NCBI RefSeq assembly: GCF_041381155.1
Contig: NC_091140.1
Location: 24,332,864-24,396,863, forward strand
Direction of reading: 5' to 3'
DNA: 64,000 nucleotides
Source of the DNA: Argopecten irradians
Taxonomy: Eukaryota; Mollusca; Bivalvia; Pectinida; Pectinidae
The notes below the pieces were generated by a model. It did no database searches and was not told where the DNA came from. It was given only the letters and a program-made list of their open reading frames with translations. A program made the translations under genes and the position numbers. This document shows, in pieces, positions 36,524 through 48,445 of the stretch (positions within the stretch are counted from its first letter, which is position 1; every line of letters begins with the position of its first letter).

Positions 36524-37462
36524 TCAGGACACCGACATATTTACTAGTGGAGAATAGCCTGGTATAACATTATTGTAGTCATGAAGTCGGCTCATTACAT
36601 CCACTGATGCTTTATGCTGGATTAAATATTTCAAACAAAAAGCGGGCTTTATATTCCGTTCGATTTTCCCCTCTTGTCCACGAACCAAATGGATTATCCG
36701 CTTGTTATCTGGGTGTATGTCGATATCGTCGTATATCGACAGCCAGGAACCGAGAGAAGTCCCGCCAAAATCGGTATCAACTAAATCCACATTTGCATTG
36801 CATTTCGTTCCTGTGCAATATCTCCGCTTAGCGATTCGTTCTATCAGATCCTTGCCCAGGATTACAAACATCTCGTCAATGCGTTCCTTAACGTTTACAA
36901 TTTTAACGTCATTCGTAAATTTAGAATGTTTCCATCCGTAGTACAATCGTTGTGACTTCAGCTGACTGAGTCTGACAAAGATCTGCGGCACACAAAGGAA
37001 AGCGTCATCATCCACTTTACCAGCTAGCAAAGCATCAGGGTATGTTTTGTGAACGTATCTAAACCATAAATACAATTTTTCACCGAATTTTAAGGCTCTG
37101 CCCTGATGTGTTGCGTTAAGAAACACGATGTCGTTGTATTTGTTATTTTCTTTAATCGTGTCGTTTGTTGGGATATCGATAAGAAACTTGTAGATAATTC
37201 TGAAAGGAAGTTTAGAATTCAAACGCAGCATAGTAGATATCCAAGTATGTCTCTGTCCCTCTCTGAACTGGGTGTGACTAAATGGTGACAGCATTCCCAA
37301 CACTAATAGTGGCCTATTGTCGACTCTTGGCCCAGTGTTTGACTTCTGGAGTTCTCTAGTGATCAAGTACATACCAATGAACACTGAGAAAGTAGGTATA
37401 CAGCAAATGAAACGCTTCAATGTGGTTTTATAGTAAGTAGGAGAGACACGTTTATACGTCAT
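36524..37462 (-). CDS. GT31 beta-1,3-galactosyl/N-acetylglucosaminyltransferase-like (left copy)
   Basis: A 312-residue type II membrane protein, expected to act in the Golgi lumen by transferring a sugar from a UDP donor in beta-1,3 linkage. Visible: a short basic cytosolic tail, a membrane anchor at about residues 18-35 (FICCIPTFSVFIGMYLI), a stem, the GT31 motif REGQRHTWIS, the metal-binding KVDDDAF, RLYYGW, and VDTDFGG near the C-terminus. NAT and NMS are N-glycosylation sequons. The coding region is a single exon. A 3' splice site (ttttttcag) lies 25 nt before the ATG, so an upstream leader exon is likely. Length is slightly short for GT31. The acceptor specificity cannot be read from sequence. 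The copy at 52315-53223 is its paralogue. Confidence 0.88.
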   Translation of the reverse strand: MTYKRVSPTYYKTTLKRFICCIPTFSVFIGMYLITRELQKSNTGPRVDNRPLLVLGMLSPFSHTQFREGQRHTWISTMLRLNSKLPFRIIYKFLIDIPTNDTIKENNKYNDIVFLNATHQGRALKFGEKLYLWFRYVHKTYPDALLAGKVDDDAFLCVPQIFVRLSQLKSQRLYYGWKHSKFTNDVKIVNVKERIDEMFVILGKDLIERIAKRRYCTGTKCNANVDLVDTDFGGTSLGSWLSIYDDIDIHPDNKRIIHLVRGQEGKIERNIKPAFCLKYLIQHKASVDVMSRLHDYNNVIPGYSPLVNMSVS

Positions 37463-38190
37463 TGTACATTGTCAGGTAATCAATCACCTGAAAAAAGTAA
37501 ATACATGTTTTTACCGGATATCAATTTTGAGTATTGATTCTTTCAAAACAGTACTAGTATGCGTTTAAATTGAAATGTCAACACCAGAACTTCAAAACAA
37601 TCATCACAACTTATCACAATTAATCAGTCGAAAACCAAAATGCGAACAAACCTAAGTGTAACGAGAAAAGGTTGAATTATCTTGACTACTTTCTCCATTG
37701 GAACTTTCAGATATGCTGATGAATTAAGATAAAAGATCTACAGTGACATATTAATCGAATTAACCAACACGTATCAAGTTCAATATTTGGAATGTACTTG
37801 TTACAACATCGATGAACAGAGAGATTTGCCACTAAATCATATACGCACACATACGTATTCACGGAGTTATTGCGCAATTTTCACCAGTATAATGTACCAG
37901 TGATGAATCCTATCAAAAACACTGCAACAAAACGGAAGAACTTCCTGATTGATCTTTCTCCTACTTGAAGTCCATACTGTGCATATTAACCCTACCAACT
38001 TTATTTACACTATCTACCAAGTCGTCGATACAATGGAGTTGGTAATTCGATATAGGTAGACGTAGTTAAAATCTAAATATAGATCTAATCATTCGGGTCA
38101 GTTGAACAACCACTATAGTGTACGGTATAGTGTATGTACAATATTTGCTATTAATGTAAACGTTAGAATTTTCACGAAACGAAATTTATG

Positions 38191-38629
38191 CTAATTACGC
38201 GAAATTCGCTCGGATTTAGATTTGATCGCGATCAAGACACGGGCTTTCCATCCAGGTATTGATATAAGTAATAATAAGATCTTTTTAATAACTTTTTAAT
38301 CTGAATTTTAATTTGACTTTTTGGCCCCGCCTCTCTTGCACCTTTTTATCTTCTATACAAAAAGATCCCGAATAAACTATCTTGTAGTACTTGAAGCCTT
38401 TTACCAAACTACAGTTGTGTCATGGACGTGAGGTTGGTTTGGGGAACTCGCTCTACATGTCTTGATTCTTCACAACACAACACATCTGTTTGGTTTCAAC
38501 TCCACGTTCATTCTCCTTTTCTTATGAAGATCTTCGACCAATGGGGAATAACTCGTACAATAAGAGTAATCTCATCACATTCGTACAACTACAAACACAA
38601 CATCCAACGCATAAAATAAAATCGCCGAG
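38191..38629. other. Start of the spacer between the duplicates
   Basis: No gene was recognised. A ggccccgcct phrase near 38322 echoes the repeat family at 14440-15780. Confidence 0.4.
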
Positions 38630-39245
38630 AGGACAATTGATTTCCCATGTCTCCGCTATATTGAATCATATGACCTTGGAATAGGTCATTATATGTGTCG
38701 GAGATCATGTTCTTTCACATCCAATTCAAAACATTACTCTTGAAAATTTCATAAAATACGGTAAAATTTACGTTAAAAAATGAACGAAACGCTATATTCG
38801 GAGGGCTATATTTCCGCCATTTTGTAAGTGTTGTCTTTGTAAGTAAGACCCTGTACAGACAGTATGCCAAAGTGTAGATTTACAAACAATCAACATCCTA
38901 TATTAAATAATAAAGGCCCTATGAACTATGTAGAGTTTTATTTCCGCCATTTTTCTATGTAACCCATTTAAAATCCATAGCTTTTAAAGACAAAAGTTTA
39001 TACAACATAGGTATGAAAAATCAACACTGTACATACAGGTTTAAAGGCGCTGAAACGTCTGCCGCAAGGACAAATAAAAATTTTAAAAGATTCGATTTTT
39101 GATGTCCTATATCTCCGCCATTTTGAATCATATGACCTTGCAATTGGTCATTTTATGTGCTTGAGATAGTGTTCTTTCATATGCGCCCTTCAAAACTGTT
39201 CTATGGTAAAATTCAATTTTGACCTTTGTTTGACCTCATTTGACC
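38630..39245. repeat. Dispersed repeat with two related halves
   Basis: The phrase ttgaatcatatgaccttg followed by a ggtcatt..tatgtg phrase and gttctttca occurs at about 38660 and again at about 39123. Variants of tccgccatttt occur at 38813, 38944 and 39114. The period is about 465 bp. Non-coding. Confidence 0.65.
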
Positions 39246-39589
39246 CTCTAGCGAACTCTTTACCTAGACATAATCTCTGATAACATGTAGTAAGAAAAAA
39301 ACGTTAAATATCGCGATCTACCTAAATAATGAAACGCACACGTTGAACAGCGTACAGTTATGAAGTTATGAACGTTTAAAGTATGTTCGAAAAATTTCGT
39401 TTTTTACGTCTGTGACCTTGACCTTGAACACTTCTATAAAAAAATCGATCGTAGGTTTCTAGAACCTATGTACGTACATAACGTGTCAAAAGTTGAGCGT
39501 CGTATCTTGTTTAGTTCGTGAGATATGCTGCTAACAAGATTTGTGGAAATAAGAAAAAAAAGAAAAATAATTAGAAAAAACAGAACAAT

Positions 39590-39690
39590 AAGAATACGGA
39601 TTTCCATCCATAAATGGAAATCCCTAATAAGAGGAAAAACAGAACAAAAACAATAGGGATTTCCATCCGTATGGAAATCCCTAATTAAGC
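39590..39690. repeat. Two nested ggatttccat palindromes
   Basis: The palindromes ggatttccatccataaatgg + aaatcc (about 39599) and gggatttccatccgtatgga + aatccc (about 39656) lie 57 bp apart, each able to fold on itself. The sequence between them also repeats (gaaaaacagaacaa, compare 39576). They look like the ends of a small foldback or a subterminal transposon motif. Confidence 0.7.
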
Positions 39691-39703
39691 ATATATACAT
39701 GTT

Positions 39704-40279
39704 TTAAAGGGACAATTCACTCAGGCTAATTCTTTTACATAACCAAGAAGTGAGATATGGCATAAATGAATTGTTCTATATTTCTTAAGAAACAAATAAC
39801 GTTAAACATTGACAAATTCCACGTCATTGTTAAGTATTTTAATTAATATCGTTGAAATATCAAATCGTTGATCAATACGATTAAGCAGGTAGAATATGGA
39901 CGCTGTACCTATACCCGAGCCAAAGTCACGCACTTTAAACAAATGAACTACATAACCACTGCGAAAGTGGTAAAATGATTTTGAGGCAAGATAATTCACC
40001 TAATAAGGTAAACAAACTATTGTCATAGCGATTTGAGCAGTTATAGACAAAAGTTACATTACTCTACGAGCAAGGGACAGGGTTCGGCATACAAGAAGTT
40101 TGACCACAATGTGTAATGGCGGACAGCGAGCGAGTTTGAAAATTTCACACACATGTCACCACCATGGGTTTTTGAGGTACATCACAGTAAAACCGACTGA
40201 TCTAAATTCCATTAGAACTGGGTTTTTTCCGATATATGTACAAATTTTAATGTTCTCTTAGAATGAATTGTCCCTTTAA
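39704..40279. mobile_element. 576-bp TTAA-flanked MITE
   Basis: TTAA + AGGGACAATTCA opens it and TGAATTGTCCCT + TTAA closes it, a perfect inverted pair. There is no transposase inside. The TTAA at both ends fits piggyBac-type target duplication. Confidence 0.85.
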
Positions 40280-42759
40280 CGACAGCTATGAACGAATTTT
40301 AATTTTGAAAAATGAAGAGTATTTTGATATATCAAACAATTTTGTAATCTAGATTTTAGGGAAACACTAAGCATTTGAAAACAATCAACATATATATAAT
40401 ATACGGATAATACCTTGAACATTTTTAAAACAAAAGTCTGATAATTAAACTTTCCCGGTCAAACGTGAATCCTAAATATGTAATAAGAGAATAAAAGACC
40501 GCCAGTCAGTCCTGCGTCTAGTTGTACATGTATAAAAGTACGGGACCAAAATGACAATTAACATTATAATCTGTATGATTCACACAGTACATCGTTCTTA
40601 AGAATGTAAAGTCAAACAAGAATCAAGTGAGGCAAATTATGAATTTTTTAAAATTTACGCGAAAATAACACCCATGTGTATAGTTCAAAGCTGGAAATTA
40701 CGAAATTAAAGGAACCGCGAAAAAACCATGGTTTCAGTATTATTACCTTTGTTTCCTCCAATATTGAAGAGTGTACAGAAAAAATGAAAAACGAATGAAT
40801 GAATTATCGCACATTTCTACGCATAATGCACAAACTGTGAGCTATTAATTATATAATATTCCTGCCAACTTTATTTACCATCTACATTGATCCAGTCCTC
40901 CAAATCATTCATTTGTTGAAATACCAAGTTAAGAAGAGCTTATCGGAGGTCATGTATTGTTAGCAGCCTGAATAGGAGATATAACCTGGCCCGATATCAA
41001 ACGGTGTCGGCAAATCCACATTTTCATATGGTAGTGTGCTTTGGCCATACACCAGACATCTATTTGTCATAATATTGAAGTCTGGTGTCAGGGCCCGGCA
41101 GAACGATTTAACCGAAAACACCGCAAGACACCCAAAAAACACAGAGAAAACCCCAAAACATACAAAAGGTATGCATAGCAGTATATTAAGCAATGAATTC
41201 AAATGAAAGCCATGATGTTATCGTGAGAGTGCAGGAATTAAATGCCTATAGGCTTTCGAGTGCAGGGGAGATCATTCTTACAAACTAATCACAAATCGTT
41301 GTCGATTACACATGATATCATAACTTTAATTTTAAGAGACGATTTATAACAGGACGTCGCATCTCGATTCTATTTCGCTAATTTTTTAACCGAAAGGTGA
41401 TACACTGCGTACTCCGCGAAAGTTATGGGAGCTTGTTATTTTAGCTCCCATCTCTATAACTATCAATTAATCAGTATTGTACCGGTATACCATGTGTTTA
41501 AAATAAATTATATTATATATAATATACATTATACTAGAATATATAATATACCAGAATGTATATACTGTTCTGATTGCTGAAACTCAAGTGTTATAAAAGA
41601 CACTAGATGCTTTATATTTATATAATCTTAAATGGAAACTTAATGCTTCAAAAACCAAAATCGTTATCTTTCGATTTTGAAAGTTGACATATGAAAATCG
41701 TTAAATAGAGATAGTAAACGAATTTAAGTATGTGTTGAATTTTATTAGAAAATTGAATACTACACAAAATACATTACTAATCAAGGAAGAGAAGCTCTTT
41801 TCATTGTCACCAATAAATTTAAAAAAAAAATCATTTTATTTTTACCACAATGTACAGTATTTGATACATGTCAACAGCATACGTGAATTTGGAAGCGAGA
41901 TAGATATATTCAACAGATATTGAAAAACACATGTTTTGTAAACGCTTGTTTGTACATGTAGTTAAAGGTGTATGTGCGGTGTTTTTCATACTCACGAATC
42001 ATGAAGTGCTTTTAATACGCTATTCACCACCAAAAGTTACCGACATTTTGAGAATTATATTACTTACAATGCATAGATCTTATATTTAAGTAGAGCTGAA
42101 ATTTATTTTGGGGCAGTACTGACAAAATCATTGTAATTACATATACAGTTCAGTGAAATAAGTACATACGGTCAGACCATGAAGCCAAGGTATGGTCTAC
42201 GATTTCCTTCCATATTTTTACAGTATCATTAGTTATTGTTAGGTTATTTCTGCATGCATGCAGCCATCTGAACATACATAGGCATACAAACCAGAACGTT
42301 TACACTGCATAAAATTATGTATAATAATATCATACTTAGTTGTAATGATTACAGTAAGACGTACGGTTTATTATTTAGTGTCCTTCCTGTATCATGTACT
42401 GTACAACGCTGTAGCCGTATATGTGTGTTTGTTTGTCTATGGAATAAACAAACTTGTTACCTCTATTTATTTTGCGTGTATTGTTTAAGCTTTATTGTAT
42501 ACATGATAAACTCTTCGCAGTGTATAAATGACAACATTGATCTCAACATTAAATCGTGTACTGTTTACTAAATTTGAAATAGTAGTTATAGACGCGGAGA
42601 TTTAAAGAAAGCTATATGTATATAAGCGAAAGTTTCCACACTAAAAACATGCCACTTTTCCTATATTAATTTTTTCAAATAAATTTTACCATATCGTCTT
42701 AATCTGATAAAACAAATCTCTGAAACATTATAATTAATCTTATTAAGAATCCATATAAT
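40280..42759. other. Rest of the spacer between the duplicates
   Basis: Apart from the short minus-strand frame listed next, this is AT-rich DNA without recognised genes. A phrase at about 40863 (gccaactttatttacc) resembles sequence upstream of both GT31 genes (37997 and 53763), hinting at an older related fragment. Confidence 0.4.
40960..41202 (-). CDS. Unidentified 80-residue membrane-anchored or secreted protein, or gene remnant
   Basis: I do not recognise it. It starts MNSLLNILLCIPFVCFGVFS, a hydrophobic stretch able to serve as signal anchor, followed by a polar cysteine-containing tail (CRALTPDFNIMTNRCLVYGQ, then PTPFDIGPGYISYSGC). The tail composition is protein-like rather than AT-driven, unlike neighbouring frames. 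It could be an intact small gene, a first exon whose donor is lost, or a decayed copy of a larger gene. No duplicate of it is seen in the window. Confidence 0.35.
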   Translation of the reverse strand: MNSLLNILLCIPFVCFGVFSVFFGCLAVFSVKSFCRALTPDFNIMTNRCLVYGQSTLPYENVDLPTPFDIGPGYISYSGC

Positions 42760-43138
42760 TAGATAAAAACGGTATAAAGCTAGTAAATTAATAATCACAA
42801 ATAAAAAGCCAAAATACATTCAAAGTAAAATCGAAAATAATTTCTATAGAATATATATTCAACCACTGTAATACCCTACAGTATTATATATACAATACTA
42901 TATACCGATATTCTCCTGCATTTGATAGTTCATTTAAAAGTATAATTATATACATGTAGCCTCCACCTATGTAAATATGCTATATTTTTATTTAGAAAGT
43001 GATGGATAAGTTTGATACACGGGTGTATATTTCCTATTGTGTTATTTATTATTGTTAGACTCACTCTCATAAAAACCTCTCAAATCTAAACCACAAATAA
43101 CAAATTTAACATAGAAATAGAACGATGTGATAACTATG

Positions 43139-43144
<6 letters not shown>

Positions 43145-43180
<36 letters not shown>
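43145..43180. repeat. AT dinucleotide microsatellite
   Basis: About 18 TA repeats sit inside the right duplicate. The equivalent left position (about 29695) has none. Confidence 0.9.
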
Positions 43181-43181
<1 letters not shown>

Positions 43182-43838
43182 TGGCCATCCACTTTAGTTT
43201 GGGAGATGCAGAAGTTCACGTAATTTCGCAAGAGCTGAAAATCAAATTCAAATTACTTTCGGTCTCATTAAGATATGTTTGATGAGCAGATTCACGTGCC
43301 AGTTCAGTGATCGTTTCTTCAGATTTCGAATTTGAACATTTACAGAAGCCATTCGACGACTTGAATGTGAATATTTTCCTGTTTTGCTGAATAAAAAGTA
43401 AACAAACAATAAGTAATGGTTGAAAAAATACTGTAATTATAACTGAACAATAGCACATACCATCATGTAGTGCAAACAAGCTACAAAGACAATCAGTCTA
43501 TAACAAAAGGTTCAGGCGATATCTTTGACGACCGTTGAATTTCCAGTTAATTGGGACCCTTTCTCTTGTTTTCTATATGAATGCTATAACGCATTGGTAG
43601 TCAAATAATTTCCAAATCGCCAAATATTCCTTCTTTTTTAATTTTTCCATCTACTATCTAATAAAATGAGTATAAGTAAATACAACCCTATGATATTAAA
43701 ATTCAAAATATCTATACCAAACAAGAGAAATTTCCCTTTAGAATTGTCAAAGTTTAGAACTATATGGTAAAACACTTACGCTATTATTGGTGCATCATGC
43801 ACAACCAGGTGCTTTTGTTTGCTTTTACGTCCTATTAA

Positions 43839-45040
43839 AACCCAGCTAGTAAAGTTTCCTTTGTTGTATATGACCATTATATTACATAATGGACACCTCG
43901 GAGTCCATTATGTAACTCACTGTCCATTATTATAGGGCCACTGTCCATTATTCCCCAAAATAATGGACAGTCTATTTTGAACAAAGGAAAAAACCGCTGC
44001 TGTAAGGAAAACCAAACATGTTTATTTGACAATCCCAAATTTTACATTTATGTTCACTCCTCCATTGAAATTATGACTTCCCCTTCCTAGCTGTTACTGT
44101 TCTGAAAAAAAAATATAATTAGAGTTGCATTATTATTTGTTACATATTTTTAAAACTTGTAATTGACGAGGAATAGGAATTCTAGAATCTTGACTGAGTT
44201 GGGATAATATGCAGTTTTTTAGCTCAGATATCTCACAATCCTTATAACATATAATCTGATGATTATGGTTAAACATAATATACTTAAGAGCGAAACCTGT
44301 CTAATCTGACACCTGCTTTCCCTACATCCTATTTGTAACTGTTCCGTATTCAACAATAGCAACAATAGTATACAACAATATCTGACTTTCCTACACCCTG
44401 AATAATCTGACCAAACAAGTTGCTCCCACGCGGTGTCGGATTAGACAGGTTTCACAGTATACCAGTGCAATGCTATCATAGCAATCAGATATGTTTTATC
44501 ATATCTATAACATGCGTATGGTCATTTTTTTTAGGAAAAACAGTTATGTTTAAATTGTAGGGAAAACTCACCTTGCTTGTATGTATTTGATGTAAAGTTA
44601 GACAATACACCTGTCCTTGTGCGAATAAATAGGTCACTTCAAACAGGCAAACAATTACTCCATTTAGAACGTTATATCATCTGAATCACAGCTGCGTACA
44701 TCCCTAAATGATTGCCGGGCAAGGTAATATCACTATCCGACATGTTCAAAAACACTGTTGTACCTCCAAAGGTGTAAAACTAAATGATTGTGCATGCATC
44801 TCAACACTGTTAGTCCATTATTTGTCACAGGTGAGTGAACACCTGTGCAATTCCTGAAATGGGATGTCCCATTTCTGAAACAGGGTACGCAAGGTAGTGA
44901 GTAGTGGTATGATGGGTTTTAAGTAGGATAAATTCCTCAAACTGTCCATTATTAGAGAGAATGGATTGTACCTCGCCCTGCGGGCTCGGTACTATCCATT
45001 CTCTCTAATAATGGACAGGTTTTCGGAAATTATCCATTAC
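43839..45040. mobile_element. 1.2-kb insertion with TTAA target duplication, right duplicate only
   Basis: The left duplicate reads cctattaatagccaagg without interruption. The right reads cctattaa, then 1202 bp, then ttaatagtcaggg, so TTAA is duplicated. Both ends carry palindromic arrays of the phrase gtccattat/ataatggac (43876-43975 and 44941-45017), but the extreme termini do not form a clear inverted repeat. A MITE (44292-44453) is nested inside. No transposase was seen. Confidence 0.85.
44292..44453. mobile_element. Small MITE with tctaatccga ends (copy 3), nested
   Basis: aaacctgtctaatctgacac at the left faces gtgtcggattagacaggttt at the right. It lies inside the TTAA insertion. Confidence 0.8.
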
Positions 45041-45394
45041 TTAATAGTCAGGGTCATTTGAGGACGGCCTTCCGTGTACGTGGTGTCATGCTCGTGTGAA
45101 GTACGAGACTTATCCACTGGAGTTGCATGAATACTTATAGATAACGACTGCATATATGCAATATTCAGCTTTTTTTCAGAGCAACAACTCAATTCATTGA
45201 CTTTGTTACCCGCAAAGTTCTTAATGTCACCGATATCACATTCATATTATTCAATAACACACTGTCTATATTTCTCTTATAACATATAAAATGCATGGAT
45301 TTTTTAAACAGTCATATGTCAGTTATTAGTAAACGGGACAACTTTGTAAATGTAAAATTAAATGATTTACAATTTGAAGCGTTTTGGGAAATGA

Positions 45395-45565
45395 AATGTG
45401 ACTGATGCCCGTGCTGTCGTCTGAGAAATAATATGTGACTGATACCCTTGCTGTCGTTTAGGAAATAATATGTGACTGATACTCGTGCTGTCGTCTAGGA
45501 AATAATATGTGACTGATGCCCGTGCTGTCGTCTGGGAAATGATATGTGACTGATACCCGTGATGT
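45395..45565. repeat. 37-bp minisatellite, about five copies (right duplicate)
   Basis: Same unit as 32600-33215, contracted. It is followed by about 100 bp not seen at the left array before the shared sequence ttttcggacaattgatgaat resumes. Confidence 0.93.
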
Positions 45566-46195
45566 CGAAAATATTTGTTGCGAGGTAATATTACGTTACC
45601 TGAGCTGATTTAAAGATATTTATTGACGTCATAGATCGTCTCCACGTACTACTGTATTTGATGTTTAACTTCTAAGCTCTATTTTTTCGGACAATTGATG
45701 AATAAGTCGCAGTCAGTTCCCAAGATTTTTTTTTATCAATTGGGGAAGATTATAATGTACATTTTACTATGTTTTAATGACATCTTGAAATACAGTTGAA
45801 ATACACAGATAACAAATGAATAAAAAGATCAGTTAGTCTAGTGCTATGACCAAACATGAATTTCGATTTTCCAGTAGTATAAATTACTAAGTGGTCATAA
45901 GTACACATTTTTATTGAAAATGTTTATCAGTATTATTCATAAAGTATTAGAATCCTAACTCCTTTTTAGCAACAGAACAATTTTAATAATGAAGTTGTAT
46001 AAATAAAGGGTTTTGAAGTAAGAAAACCTTGACACTTGTACTTTTAATGTGTTTTTGTTGTTTGAAATGCTATATAAGTAGTGTATAGGTTTTTTCCTGA
46101 ATGCTATAAAATGATTATCTATTACCTCTATTTGATTTCTTAAACATATTTTGTCTACAGTATGTACACCGTTTGGCTTGTTTTAATTGATATTA

Positions 46196-46754
46196 TTAGT
46201 TACACAGTTTGTTAGTGACCTAATACGGAAAAATATTTGGGCTAAAATAAACTTGTATCGGGCGAGGCGAAGCCGAGCCTAATACATGTTTATTTTCGAC
46301 TCAATATTTTTCCGTATTAGGTCACTAACAAACTGTGGAACGAATTTATCCCGTCGAAGACCCTTTCAATGATGTAACTGCAAAATGCATTATGTACTGA
46401 GTATGGAAACCAAAACGACTCAAAACAATTTTCACCTCATTGAAGACTCGAATGCGTTGTCATGGTCCATTTCAGTTAAATAATCCTAAATAAGGGTTGC
46501 CGATTTCGGTTTGCTTTGAAAGTGGTCATCAGCGCTATCATTCAAACATTTTGTCTCCATATCATTTGATTGCTGTCGTCGCGAAGCGTTACTTGACCGC
46601 CATCTTGTTGCTAATGACGGTCGGGACAAAGAAGGATAACTCTATCGTCTAAACCTAATACGATTTCTACTAACCTAATACGACTATATATTGGATATCA
46701 CGTGACGTCATTTTAACCAATAGGAATACAAGGTTCTTGTCTGAGGCGGGATAA
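46196..46754. mobile_element. 559-bp element with terminal hairpin, TA target (first insertion)
   Basis: The left duplicate preserves the empty site gatattaagttg. Here TA flanks an element running from ttagttacacag to gaggcgggataa. Near its left end, arms at 46204-46237 and 46303-46336 (acagtttgttagtgacctaa) form a 34-bp perfect inverted pair around a loop rich in gaggcgaagccgagcc. It lacks a transposase. Confidence 0.85.
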
Positions 46755-46859
46755 TAAGTTGTATCTTTAGTTTTAGTCAACAGATAATTTAAATAGGTCC
46801 TTTCAAGGTAAAAGTTTACTAACTTTTTGAAAACCTATGCACTACGAAGGCCTATACTA

Positions 46860-47384
46860 TTAGTTACACAGTTTGTTAGTGACCTAATACTTCGCCTCGC
46901 AAGATACAATTTTATTTTAGACCCAATATTTTTCCGTATTAGGTCACTAAAACAAACTGTGGAACGAATTTATCCCGTCGAAGACCCTTTCAATGATGTA
47001 ACTGCAAAATGCATTATGTACTGAGTATGGAAACCAAAAAGACTAAAATCTTAAAACAATTTTCACTTCATTGAAGACTCGAATGCGTTGTCATGGTCCA
47101 TTTCTGTTAAATAATCCTAAATAAGTGTTGCCAATTTTGGTTCACGTTGAAAGTGGTTATCAGCGCTATCATTCAAACATTTTGTCTCCATCTCGTTGAG
47201 TGCCGTCGTCGCGAAGCGTTACTTGACCGTCACCTTGTTGCTAATGACGTTAGGGGCAAAGAACGATAACTCTATCGTCCAAACCTGATACGATTTCTAC
47301 TAACCTAATACGACTATATATTGGATATCACGTGACGCCATTTAAACCAATAGGAATACAAGATGCTTGTCTGAGGCGGGATAA
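46860..47384. mobile_element. Second insertion of the same hairpin element
   Basis: Same termini and interior as 46196-46754 with scattered differences and a partly lost hairpin loop. It is inserted about 100 bp further on, at the site preserved on the left as cctatacaagtataag. Confidence 0.85.
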
Positions 47385-48264
47385 AAGTATAAGATAAGTA
47401 TAAGATATTCCTCAAGTTCAAAGTATTTATTCATGCAATATTAAAGTATGTATCTTTTATAAACATATCACTACTCCGAAGGTACGCTACTTTTCTGAAA
47501 CTAAAATTAAAACTAAGAGTATATCGATGGCCCAAGACGATGTTTCATGTACGACACCAACATAATGCAAGATCCCTTGTTCAATTATTTCTAATTTGAT
47601 GAGCTTTAAATATATTATATATGTATCATGACGAATATAGTTGAAGGCTGCAGATATCATTTTATCTTATTCCCGCGTGATGAAGATTACTACACACACC
47701 AGCTGATGCAGATAGCGATCTCCTAACTCTACTAATACCACTATGACATTAATCAATAAATGGGATTAAATTATCTTTCTGGTGGTTCTATCGAAGGATC
47801 AAGTTGATTAACATAATTAGGGTATCTATATTTATTTCTTGGATCGCGAATTGATTCAAATTACTCAAAACTATTAAAATATTGCTTTATTTATAAGTTT
47901 TGAAATTTTATATTCAATCTCTTTTGTCGAGGATTTCTATAATAGTTATGTGTCCTCAAGTGGTTGATCTGAATATTTGTATCTTAATCAGTTTAAACAT
48001 CTACTTTAAAATCCCATCCCTGCTATTCCGTAATTTTAACATATAAAGTATGCTACAATCATACAATAATGGCAATACGGGGGTTTTGAGATTCCAAAAC
48101 GACATTGGTAAAATACAATTTACTGTCGATTAGTCCCACCTTCCTGTGATTATGACATCACGAAATTCACGCCAACTGATGCCGTTTACTGCCGCTATAA
48201 TATGTTTAAACATTCAATGCTCATGCGCCAGAATAAAAATATTGGTCAACTACATGTCTTTCGT

Positions 48265-48445
48265 TTTTCCAGAGAAGGGGAGGGGTCACGAATCAAGGGT
48301 TATGTGGATGAGGTTGTTCAGTTATACTGAAACTGATTTTCGAACCATGTTTCGAAGGACTCGGGACACATTTTCAACTCCCCAAAACCATATTGAAAAT
48401 GTCCCAGATTTCACCTACTTGGCCTGGCAGACGGGAGCCTATTAA
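48265..48445 (+). pseudogene. PIF/Harbinger-type transposase fragment (right duplicate)
   Basis: Counterpart of 34721-34869, reading SYTETDFRTMFRRTRDTFST. It lacks two bases just upstream (gttcagtt against gttcacagtt on the left), which breaks continuity with the GYVDE-like part. Being in both duplicates, the fragment predates the duplication. Confidence 0.45.

Larger units (their letters stand above)
28950..38190. repeat. Left copy of a direct segmental duplication
   Basis: Order and sequence are shared with 42760-53955. Shared landmarks are an AT-rich start (ataaagctagtaaattaata), a block at 31800-32080, a SINE-tail block at 32225-32345, a 37-bp minisatellite, a Harbinger-like fragment, and a GT31 gene with its upstream intron. 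The left edge lies about 25 bp after the P450 stop codon. The right edge lies about 700 bp upstream of the GT31 start. Relative to the right copy it carries an extra 360 bp (about 29115-29470) and an extra 2 kb (about 29780-31800). Confidence 0.93.

Noticed and set aside
36607-36941. Plus-strand frames inside the GT31 gene (mirrored at 52368-52702)
   Set aside because: Antisense shadows of the conserved GT31 coding region; they are conserved only because the coding strand is.
46827-47024. 65-codon frame VERIYPVEDPFNDVT
   Set aside because: It lies in a repeated non-coding element present twice; no start context or domain.
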